From Euprymna scolopes (Eukaryota; Mollusca; Cephalopoda; Sepiida; Sepiolidae): DNA of 30,142 bases. Position numbers and translations under genes: made by a program. The notes below the pieces were generated by a model. It ran no database searches and had not been told where the DNA came from. It saw nothing but the letters and a program-made list of their open reading frames with translations. How positions within the stretch are numbered: the stretch's first letter is position 1; each line of letters begins with the position of its first letter. Positions 22,183 through 30,142 of the stretch are shown piece after piece. Location: the NCBI GenBank assembly GCA_024364805.1, contig CM044495.1:96697644-96727785 (forward strand), written 5' to 3'.

Positions 22183-22187
<5 letters not shown>

Positions 22188-22234
<47 letters not shown>
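22188..22234. repeat. (GA)n microsatellite
   Basis: GA dinucleotide run with one AA interruption. Confidence 0.95.
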
Positions 22235-22235
<1 letters not shown>

Positions 22236-22291
22236 TTGTCCATCAGTTGTGAAAGCATTTCGACTGGCCGATTAAAGCGATGTAAAAATAA

Positions 22292-22435
22292 CAGAAAAAA
22301 CATGCCAACTCCAAGAACTGGAACGCCATTGAAATAGATGTTATATGTGAAAATAATAACTTTGTCAACTGGTGTTTCTTAATGAGGAAAATGTCTTCGA
22401 TTTCAAGACAGCACATCAAAGAACTATTCAAGAAG
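22292..22435 (+). CDS. Candidate host exon ending at a strong splice donor (product unknown)
   Basis: A plus-strand frame is open from about 22292 to 22435 and ends ...KELFKK exactly at AAG|GTATGT, a near-consensus splice donor. It reads NWNAIEIDVICENNNF, then VNWCFLMRKMSSISRQHI, then KELFKK. ATGs at 22382 and 22391 could start translation, making this a first coding exon of 15-18 codons. Alternatively a weak acceptor (ataacag, ending about 22294) would make it internal. A small upstream ATG frame (22302, 11 codons, MPTPRTGTPLK) overlaps in another frame. A CRE palindrome and a GA tract lie upstream. No downstream exon was identified in the window, and the product is not recognised. Confidence 0.3.
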
Positions 22436-22441
22436 GTATGT

Positions 22442-23040
22442 GTCCTTTAATGTGCCACAGACAAATATGTGTATTCGTCTTTTTTTTTCTGTCTCTTGTT
22501 TGTTATTGTCCACGTTTGGCAACCTGTTGAATGTCTAAATACAGACACACATGCATATACATTCACAAGACGACATGAGCCAAACATCAGTATATATCCG
22601 TATTATATACATTGCACGTTTATATAGACGGTTGTGAACTACATTATTATTTAAGTGTTATAAATACAGATCAACAGACTCATTATTTATATATACACAG
22701 TATGCCACAGACAGATTATTTGGTACCGTTTATATGTAACAACTGTTGAATTTTTTTTGTGGTTATGTGTGTAATAAAGTTTTAAACATGAATATATTTC
22801 ATGAAACAATTTTTAGAACGAGAAAGTACCGTTAATAAGATAAAAGATCCCCTGTGCTAAGTGAGGGGTAAAGGACAAAGGAAGTAAATTGGTTGAAGTT
22901 TGTCGAAATTAATATTTTCAAAGAGATGGAAAAGAGAGTAAGACCAAATAAGACGAGAGGAAGAGGGAAAAAAAAGAAAGAAAATCAGATTTTTTTTCAT
23001 TAAAAAATGGAGATTTAAATAGAAATAATGATACATTGCT
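22442..23040. other. AT-rich stretch without recognised features
   Basis: If the candidate exon is real this would be the start of its intron. Otherwise nothing is recognised. Confidence 0.45.
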
Positions 23041-24575
23041 ATAGATTAAAAAGGTGAAAACTGGAGATGGTATGGTACTGTCCACCCAAGAAGAGAGGAA
23101 GTCGCTTGTCAAACATCATAACTATAAATATTTGGCAGTACTGGAAGCAGACATAACTAAATCTAAAGAAATAAAAAAAAATGTTGGAAAACAATAGAAA
23201 ACTCTTAGAAACTTAATTTTATAGTAGAAATCTAGTAGAAGGAATAAATACCTAAGCAATTTCACTAGTAAAATATTTTAGTTCATTAATAGGCTGGACA
23301 AAATGAAGAACTTGGGTATCTTGACCAAAAATGTAGAAAACTAATGATCATGCATAATGCATTACAAAGGATGGCATTGATCAACTCCATATGAAAAGAG
23401 GAGTATAGTATACAATACTGTGTAGATGACAACAGAATAGTATTAGTAAAATACATAACTCAGAACATGGAAAGGTTAATTACTGCAGCAAAAGACACTG
23501 TCAACATGGTCAAGACAGGCAAGAACAAAACTAGAAACAAAAAGACAAGGAAAGCAGAGCGAGAAGAGAAACATCTACATGAAAAATTAAGAATGACAGA
23601 AAAGACTCAAAAAACATTTGGACATGGCTATGAAAAGTACACTATAACCAAGAAACAAAATCGCTAATGACAGCTGCACAAAATAATGCATTTAAAACTA
23701 TATCAAAGCTAAAATAGACAAAATCTAGGAAAACAGTAAATGCAGACTCTGAAGACAAAGAAACGATCTGATAAATCACATAAGTGAATGTGAATGCAGC
23801 AAATTAAGGGCAAAAGTGTAAAAACAGGCATGAGTGTGTTTGGAAGGGAGTACACTGGGAACTGTGCAAACAGCTGCATTTTTAATTTGCACACAAATGA
23901 TACAGAAACAAGTGCACATAATTTGTCAGAGAACAAAAAGAAATATGAAAGTCAATACCAATAATCGTAGGTTTAGTAGGAACAGTGCAAAAAAAAATAA
24001 ATAAAAATAAATAGGAAAAAGAATAGGAGAAATTGAAATCAAGGAGAAGACTGGGACTATACAATGGGCAGCAATGATTAAAATAGCTAAAATCTTCAGG
24101 AAAATCCTCAAATGCGGAAATCAATGCACAACACCACAATATGAACCAAACAGAACTGAAAGTACAAGAAATTTCATGCTTCCCCCCCCCCTCAAAAAAA
24201 CACACAATCTGATGGTACAGGCCTTGTCGGCTGATACCACACAAAATAGTCAGGTCAAGAAGAATGGAAAGATCAGAGAAAGAGAGCCCTAACTAGACCT
24301 ACTCTGAAAGGGTGCAGATAGTGATACCTTGGGTAGATTTATTGCTACCCAAATCCCACAGAAACCAATAGTTATTATCAATGAAGAATCAATGGTAAGT
24401 AGCAATTGTGATAATAATTTGCAATAGTTATTCATAGTAAAAGCACTGAAAATCTGGGAAAACTTGCTGTCACTCAGACTCCAGGAAGACAAACACTATC
24501 GGTTATTGTCAGTGAGTAATTACTAATGATGACCTGTGTGAGAACTTCCGGTGAGATGATAATAATAATCACTTA
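23040..24575 (+). pseudogene. 3' part of a LINE: end of the ORF plus 3' UTR and ATA tail
   Basis: Blocks of a non-LTR retrotransposon polyprotein, C-terminal to the catalytic RT core, appear in order on the plus strand: YKYLAVLEAD (23123), NEELGYLDQKCRKLMIMHNA (about 23302), AAKDTVNMVK with a basic stretch (23467-23667), and AQNNAF (about 23671). A Cys/His region follows (NSKCRL, INHISECE, CSKL, about 23733-23810), then IPIIVGLVGTV (about 23955) and IEIKEKTGTIQWAAMIK with IAKIFRKILK (24033-24113). They match from memory a family common in cephalopod and other animal genomes whose end reads IVIGALGTV...TIQTTALLRTARILRRVL. The clade is not assigned. Several stops and frameshifts make it dead and 5' truncated. 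The 3' UTR (24300-24535) is a dimeric repeat, and an ATA-triplet tail ends near 24572. Confidence 0.85.
24300..24535 (+). repeat. Dimeric repeat in the LINE 3' UTR (second copy of the 1368-1700 repeat)
   Basis: Two related modules, roughly 120 bp apart, begin near 24338 (ttattgctacccaaatccca) and 24460 (aacttgctgtcactcagact). Both correspond to the paired modules at 1487 and 1621. Their place between LINE coding relics and an ATA tail identifies them as 3' UTR sequence. Confidence 0.65.
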
Positions 24576-26110
24576 GAATCCCTAAAAGTATTTGGAAAAT
24601 TGTACTAAATTTAATATGAAGAGCATGTGGACATTGGTGTGAGAAGAAAGGGCTGATCAATATTAAAATACTACTACAATCTAACATATAACATTATCTT
24701 GTCAGAATTTCAAAGTGAGAATCAACTAGCATTTGAGCTGACAAGATTACTTAGTCTGGCCCAAATGCCCGTTAATATGAGACATTTTTAAACAATCACT
24801 TAAAATAAAAACCAGGAAGAGAGATAATACATTATTAATTGAATATAATAGCAATTGTCAAACTTCAGTTTACAAATGTGCAAACAACGAATAAAATGAT
24901 TTCATAGCATTATACATAATCCTGAGTAGGTACAGCTTGTTGCTGATGATGATGATGATGATGATATTGAAGACAACATAACAAAAAAATCTATTAAAAT
25001 GTTATCACTATTTGGTACCAGTATAAAAAGGATACACTAATTAAAACAGAAGAAATAACCTTTTGAAATCTGCACTAAAATGAATTGTGTGATTATTTGT
25101 TCATATTTACACAATACCATTTTGCAACTTTCTTGAAAAAAAAAAAAAAAACAAGCCTATAATAAAGTATAATATGCTAAATTCCTACAATCAAACATGT
25201 AAGATATCATGTCCTTATTAAAAAACCAAAAGTATATTCTTATATAAAAACGAAAATGGTGTATCATTCTTCAATTTCAAGTCATTATTTTTAATATCTC
25301 ATATGATGATTTAAAGCTAATTCAAAGATAATTCTCACTTAGTTCAATGTAGAAATTGTTCAAATTAAGCCATTTTTGACACAATATGTTAAATAGCATT
25401 AAGTAATTTGACCAAATTATTCAAAGATTCTTTTCTTGCAGCAAACAATAATCAATGCCAATCTAGAAAAGTGCATTGGGAATTTGCTGCAATAATATCC
25501 ACGCGTTGACAGTTAATAAATCAAAGTGCTAAAACATTGTCAAAAATGACAAATTTAATTGATAATACGGAGAAGTAAAAAAAAAAGAGAGAGATAAGAA
25601 ACAATGGAGACGAGCAAAATTGGCTAAAGAAATGCTTTAATCAATTAAATGAGGTAATTAATTAAATGTCATAATGAGGATTGGTATGGGAAAACTTTTA
25701 ATGATACAATTTGATAGATTTATCGAAGAAATCTTGTGAACTTATATTTACTTATGTGAAATCATTTCATTACAACCTTTGTTCTCTCATCTGAAAATAT
25801 GTCAACTTGGTTAATCATTACAAAAATCAATTACTATGCAAAGCGAATTATATAATTCTAGCGTGGATAATCGGTCGAGTAGGGTTCCCTTATTATGAAA
25901 CATACTTAGAACATTTAATAATTGCAAGAATGCAAATGCAGACATAAAAATAATCGAAAGCACTATATTATGCCAATAACTGTGCAAAAAAATACATATT
26001 AAATCACTGAAGTTAGAAAGTTGTTTTTTAAGTGGACATCACAACAATGAAGATAACAGTTTAAAACATGTAAATAACCAGTGATTACATTTCACTACAC
26101 AGGTCATCAT
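24576..26110. other. AT-rich stretch without recognised genes
   Basis: It contains a GAT triplet run (24943-24965) and an A16 run near 25136-25151. Otherwise no coding frame or repeat family was recognised. Confidence 0.5.
24943..24965. repeat. (GAT)n microsatellite
   Basis: About seven consecutive GAT triplets. Confidence 0.9.
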
Positions 26111-26165
26111 CTTTTTCATCGTCATCATATTCGATTTAACATCCATTTTACATGCACTGACTTTT
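26110..26165 (+). repeat. Fragment resembling an abundant cephalopod dispersed repeat
   Basis: The order catcgtcatcat...cgatttaacatccattttacatgc resembles, from memory, the start of a repeat very common in octopus and squid sequences (catcgtttaacgtccgctttccatgc). Only about 50 bases match before similarity fades, so this is a degraded fragment. It is one of the stronger hints to the host. Confidence 0.4.
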
Positions 26166-26554
26166 AGAAATTGACTTCCAAACTAATCTATCTGAGCAAG
26201 TGTAATGTTAATAAATTAAAATATAAGCTATAATCTTCTAAGTTTACTGAATTTGAGCCATTCATTTCTCCTTCAGACTGATCGCCTGAGAGCCAATTTT
26301 CACAAGTGACTGGACATTACTTGTGAATTTGATATTCCCATGAGACTTTCTATTTTGGAGGAAGCCAGTTCAACCCACCTTGTGTGAATGCTGGTTCACT
26401 ACTGCTGCGGTAAGATTCGATTGTTTTTTTACAGGCAATGATTTCCTGAATAATGAAATACAAGACTCCTGTAATATAGTCATTTTTTTTTTTTTTCTTT
26501 TTAAATTTTCTTTTTACTCTTTTTCACCTTAAACAAGGCACATTACCACTATTT

Positions 26555-27020
26555 GGGATCATATCCAATAGGGGACTGAGGAAATTCAGCAGTGAGATAT
26601 CTGTTCATATTTAAACTTCTGCGGGTTAGTACATTAAAGGAAGCAGGAAACAGAGAAGGAATTCCAAAGTCTAGTAGTCTGAGGGAAGAAATTCATACAG
26701 TAGAAAGCTTTCCAACATCTAGGACTTCAACAGTGATTATTTTTTTTAATTTTGCTACTTGCTGAGTTAGTCAGGAGTATGTACAAAGAGGAGGCACAAA
26801 TGCTATGAGTTCAACAGAAAACATTCCATTAAAGTATTTGTAAAATAGGCACAGGGATGCAACATTGTGGATGGAATACCACTTTGAGTTTGGCCGACAG
26901 TGCAATATTCATTAGATTTGAGAGAGTCTTTTTTGGACCCTGTCCAAAAAAGAGTGAAAGACAAATGGCAGGTGCACCAGACCAGATGTGGCAACAACAC
27001 TTCTTGCGAATTGTGGCTTT
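26555..27020 (-). pseudogene. C-terminal relic of a second LINE (CR1/L2/Jockey-like)
   Basis: Read on the minus strand from 27020 down to 26555, the order of blocks is HIWSGAP, VASLCLFYKYFNGMFSVEL, FVPP, SPRCWKAFYCMNFFPQTTRL and WNSFSVSCF. This matches the typical end of many animal LINE reverse transcriptases, roughly HIWGGAS...VASLSLFYRYFHGRCSSEL..VPP....PRCRT..F..SFFPRTSRLWNSLP. The blocks lie in more than one frame with stops, so the copy is dead. The catalytic RT core is absent. It is unrelated to the LINE at 23-24.5 kb, whose C terminus is of a different kind. The clade label is from memory. Confidence 0.78.
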
Positions 27021-27060
27021 GTAAAGATATAGACTACTCTCAGGTATAAATAGCTTGCAA

Positions 27061-27120
27061 TTTAATGATCAACATTACATACAAACCAGATTTAATAATC
27101 AACATTACATACAAAACAAA
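27061..27120. repeat. 30-bp tandem duplication
   Basis: 27061-27090 and 27091-27120 are near-identical (tttaatgatcaacattacat against tttaataatcaacattacat). The repeat lies exactly between two oppositely oriented retroelement relics. Confidence 0.9.
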
Positions 27121-27540
27121 GTCACTGCCATGCACACTAAAATGACACTCGGTTATGGCAATATACATTTTCATGCATATTTTAGAAAGTAAATTAGCAA
27201 CTATTTACTTAAACCTATAGAATACTGTATGTATATAGATGACATTTTCTTCATACGGATTAGAATTTTCATCAATATGTGAATTACCACCATATGATAA
27301 AATTTACCATTCTATATTCACACACCTCAATCTCATTCTTTGACACAATAATCCAATCATAAAATAACATTACATTAACTGAAGATAACCATAAATTCCT
27401 GAACTACTATAGCAAACACATCAGATTTGCAAGTACCCAAACATTTGAACCAAACATATCATACACTCCACAATATCATATCTATTTTTAATAGACACCA
27501 AATTCCCTTCCACTCACATGTGCAAATAAATTTAAAAAAA
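27120..27540 (+). mobile_element. Penelope-like element reverse transcriptase fragment (fossil)
   Basis: In order on the plus strand are a HTKMTLGYGNI-like block (about 27137), the RT catalytic box YIDDIFFI (about 27235), then KFTILYSHTSISFFD (about 27310-27355). An L..Y.K block and a weakly preserved downstream part follow. This is the layout of Penelope-like RT domains, in which a TKMAP.YAN block precedes YIDDIFF, and KFT...S...I.FLD follows. No GIY-YIG endonuclease region was recognised. The fragment is broken and incomplete at both ends, and it looks old. Confidence 0.75.
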
Positions 27541-27965
27541 AAAAAATGAATTATAAAACTGAACTCACACACAAAAAAAAATCTGATTTCCGATGTGGGA
27601 ATTTTGAATATAAATAATTTACAGACTTAGAAGAATTTTTTTTTTGGAATGAAATGTTGACTAACGATATCACTCGCACTTAACCGTAATTCACAGTATT
27701 TTTTTTTTGTTGTTGTCGTTCAGTAAACAGATTTTGCATGAACTCTTGATGAGGTCGAAAATTCTATACAGTTTCATCCCTATTAATTTTTTTCTTAAAT
27801 CGGTTTTAGATAAAGTGTGAAAGACTGTTTGAAATGATAAAAATAAAACTTATAATTTTACATGTTCTATATAAAAATATTTTGTATTTGTCAAATATAA
27901 ACAAACTTTCTTTAAGCCAAGAAACTCACATGTGAATGTTATTAAAGATATATATATATACTCAT
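27541..27965. other. AT-rich stretch without recognised features
   Basis: Short A and T runs and a TATA run near 27949-27960. Nothing else recognised. Confidence 0.5.
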
Positions 27966-28100
27966 TTACAAGCAGAACATTTCAATGCCACAGCTCTTCA
28001 GTACAGCTAGACAAACAGCTGCCTCAAGCTGGGATTAAAACTCAACCGTCTAGAAGATAGCTGGCACTTATAATCTCTAGGCCATTTGACTGCTGCTAAG
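27966..28100 (-). repeat. tRNA-derived SINE relic
   Basis: On the minus strand an A-box-like gtcaaatggcctagagatta (complement of 28071-28090) is followed by a stretched B-box region, ggttgagttttaatccc (complement of 28031-28047), and then a body with a cagctg-containing hairpin-like segment. The tRNA cloverleaf is not intact. The family is not named. Confidence 0.5.
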
Positions 28101-28195
28101 GTAAGTGAAATCACAATGATAAACATTGTCAAATGCTAGAAACTCCATTTGTTTATAAAAATAGCATACATTATATATATATTACACACACACAC

Positions 28196-28585
28196 ATGAC
28201 GGTGGTTCCAAAAGTCGTGCACTTTTTTTTAACCGAAATAAAAAAAAAAGTCGAATACGAAGACAAGATTTATACCATTAAAACGAACGACCTATTGTGC
28301 TTCAGAATTTATTTTTCTACATAGTTTCCACTATTATCGACAGACTTTTGCTAGTGATTAGGCTGGTGGCTGTGCATGGGCATCTAGAGTACACTTCATC
28401 ACTGACATTTGTCCTCATTCTAAAATCGACAAACCCATCTCCTAATGTCTTGACATCAACTGCATCGGCTTCATAAATGTTCAGTCACCGGTAAATGTTG
28501 ATCAGTTTTGTTTTGTTTTTTTTTCATGTAGGAATTCAATGACACATCTTCGCTTCTGACATGTGTCAATGACAGGGATTACGTT
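28196..28585 (-). pseudogene. Internally deleted mariner-type transposon relic
   Basis: On the minus strand an N-terminal helix-turn-helix-like block (RCVIEFLHE, then NIYEADAVDVKTLGDGFVDF and RMRTNVSDEVYSRCPCTATS, about 28545-28365) is followed almost at once by a C-terminal-like SVDNSGNYVEK ending in a stop (about 28340-28310). In full mariner transposases about two hundred residues, including the three catalytic Asp, lie between these parts. They are missing here. At the left edge ggtggttccaaaagtcgtgc (about 28200) looks like a mariner terminal inverted repeat. The matching right-end repeat was not found. This is consistent with a MITE-like deletion derivative that later lost one end. Confidence 0.6.
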
Positions 28586-29602
28586 TTTAGAATCTCACAC
28601 CCTTAATATCTGCAGCACAAAGATGAAACTTTCAGATCATGAATGCATGAATTCAGTCATCATAACAATGCAATTTGCAATCCTCTCTGATCCATAAGGG
28701 AGGCATAAAAAATAGAAAACATTACTTTTCTAATAAAACAGACTAAATGTACCAAATAGAAGCCAATTTTAATTCTTATAAATTATGCCGTTATGTGTCT
28801 CCTGATTGTAATCATTTCCTTTTTTTTTTTTTTTTTTTTTTTATTGTAGTTTCAACATAAAGGAAAATTTGAAAGGGGGCTAGTTGAGCTACTACAGATT
28901 AATTGCCTATGTCCTAACTTAAAAGCAGTAAAAATAAAAATTACTTGAATTACTAGAACTCCAAACACTATGCTATCCATCTACTTCCCACGCTCCCAGA
29001 TAAAAAGCAGAATCATCTCTCAAAGGCCTGACACTGTCTGATTTAAAGTTGACTTTTAAGTAATATAGACCGGGAATTGAAAAGACTCTACTTTTGGTAT
29101 TTAACTTTCCCTCTACCAGCCTCTCTACACTGCCCCTTCTCTACCACACACCTTTTGCTTTATCTTTGGCATCTAATGATAACAAATATACTCTCATCTC
29201 TGCCATTGCAAAAGCAGAGATCTGTTTACAGCTTATGACATCAACATCAACATTCAGTTGCAGAACAAACTTATACAAGGAGGCTGATCCTAGGAAGTGA
29301 TAGGGGACATTAACGGTTGACATGCTATCAGACCTGAAACAGATATTTAAAAAGTGTTTACCAAATAACACATTTCCATATGTCTGAATCAATACAGTCT
29401 TATATCATCTGACAGGCAGGTACTTTCAGCTGTGATAGATATAGACATCTATCAGATGTACTGGAGATAACTATGCAACTAATCATCTACAGTTTATGCC
29501 GGAATGAAAAATGCTTTCCATATGAGCAGACTGATACTCTCATCTATTTAAAAATAAATAAGTTCAGAATCCAAAACAATGCAGATTTCTTTTTATAATA
29601 AA
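28586..29602. other. Stretch without recognised genes
   Basis: It includes a T23 run (28820-28842). Overlapping frames of 68-83 codons on opposite strands at 29094-29392 have no recognisable domain or splice support. Confidence 0.5.
28820..28842. repeat. Poly(T) tract
   Basis: Twenty-three consecutive T. Confidence 0.9.
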
Positions 29603-29649
29603 CTAGACTGGGTGCCCGGAGTTGCCTGGATGTTTGGAGGTGTGTGTTG

Positions 29650-29703
<54 letters not shown>

Positions 29704-30142
29704 TAGTAGCGTAGGAAGGGAATCAAAACAACAGTAGGCAGCCAGGATGAAGAGAGGTGTTAAAAATAAAAAAAAAAATTTTAAAAGTGGTAGTAAGCAG
29801 GTAGGCTCGACCCCATGACGTGAAGGAGGAAAAAGTGAAAGAAAATCTGATGTCTTAGCTGATGTCTCCATGACGCGACCGGAAGTTAAAAGCGTTGAAA
29901 TTAACTGAAATCAATCCCACGGTGACGATGACTTGCTAAAATGACGGCGAAAAAATTTGACCCCCTCCTTATACAAAACGGCCGTTTAGGGTGAAGGAAT
30001 TAATGTTTTTGGCCAATTTTTTGATATTTGTTGTCTGAGACTTGAGCTTCAAAATGATACTGATCTTGTCAGGATCTGCCGCCTCTGTCAAAAGTTTTCG
30101 TGAGACATACAAACATACATTTAAACAGAAAGGTGAGATTTA
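29603..30142 (-). mobile_element. Helitron 3' part on the minus strand, cut by the window edge
   Basis: Read on the minus strand, the right part ends ccaggcaactccgggcaccc, then agtCTAG (29603-29606), followed by T (complement of A 29602). This is the same 3'-end plan as the Helitrons at 7260 and 15438. At the window edge the minus-strand sequence runs aaatctcacctttctg...aaatgtatgtttgtatgt. That looks like the region just inside a Helitron 5' end, so the TC terminus probably lies a short way beyond 30142. A 48-base poly(A)/(T) tract (29653-29700) lies near its 3' end. No Rep/helicase coding is visible. Confidence 0.65.
29653..29700. repeat. Poly(A) tract inside the Helitron
   Basis: Forty-eight consecutive A, about 50 bases from the CTAG end. 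Length may be affected by sequencing error. Confidence 0.95.

Noticed and set aside
29593-29871. A 92-codon minus-strand frame with long poly-Phe
   Set aside because: It is the 48-base poly(A) tract inside the Helitron read in reverse.

Overview
The window reads as non-coding animal DNA, AT-rich and heavily loaded with repeats. No complete host gene is visible. No reading frame is long enough to be an ordinary gene except inside an old LTR retrotransposon. A mollusc, probably a cephalopod, is the best guess. The basis is the mix of non-LTR families, tRNA-derived SINEs, short Helitrons, mariner relics, a Penelope-like relic and long TATA/TACA microsatellites, plus one fragment at about 26.11 kb that resembles a repeat I know from octopus and squid sequences. 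This assignment comes from memory of families, not from a search.

Layout, left to right. 0-3.5 kb: a 24-bp tandem array, a promoter-like cluster of sites, an isolated copy of a dimeric repeat (1.37-1.70 kb), a candidate minus-strand host exon (2.56-2.83 kb) and a GA microsatellite. 3.9-4.5 kb: a tRNA-like relic and a decayed mariner transposon. 6.78-7.26 kb: a short Helitron with both ends recognisable. 11.37-14.33 kb: a broken LTR retrotransposon with reverse transcriptase, RNase H and integrase regions and a candidate 3' LTR. 14.41-15.44 kb: a second Helitron with internal duplicated modules. 15.9-18.0 kb: a 129-bp tandem repeat and a tRNA-derived SINE. 18.8-19.0 kb: a foldback of two tRNA-like sequences. 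19.57-19.97 kb: a TATA/TACA array holding a 100-base assembly gap. 22.1-22.4 kb: a CRE palindrome, a GA tract and a candidate exon with a strong splice donor. 23.0-24.57 kb: the 3' part of a LINE whose 3' UTR is the same dimeric repeat seen at 1.4 kb. 26.6-27.0 kb: the 3' part of a second, unrelated LINE on the minus strand. 27.1-27.5 kb: a Penelope-like fragment. 28.0-28.6 kb: a SINE and an internally deleted mariner, both minus strand. 29.6 kb to the end: the 3' part of a third Helitron, cut by the window edge.

There is no operon-like or pathway logic here. The window is best seen as intergenic or intronic sequence built by successive insertions. The more useful observations are the Helitron trio with shared 3' ends and modular growth, the LINE that explains an otherwise anonymous dimeric repeat, the tRNA-like foldback, and two or three possible host exons that need transcript evidence. 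I did not find a convincing new biological system.
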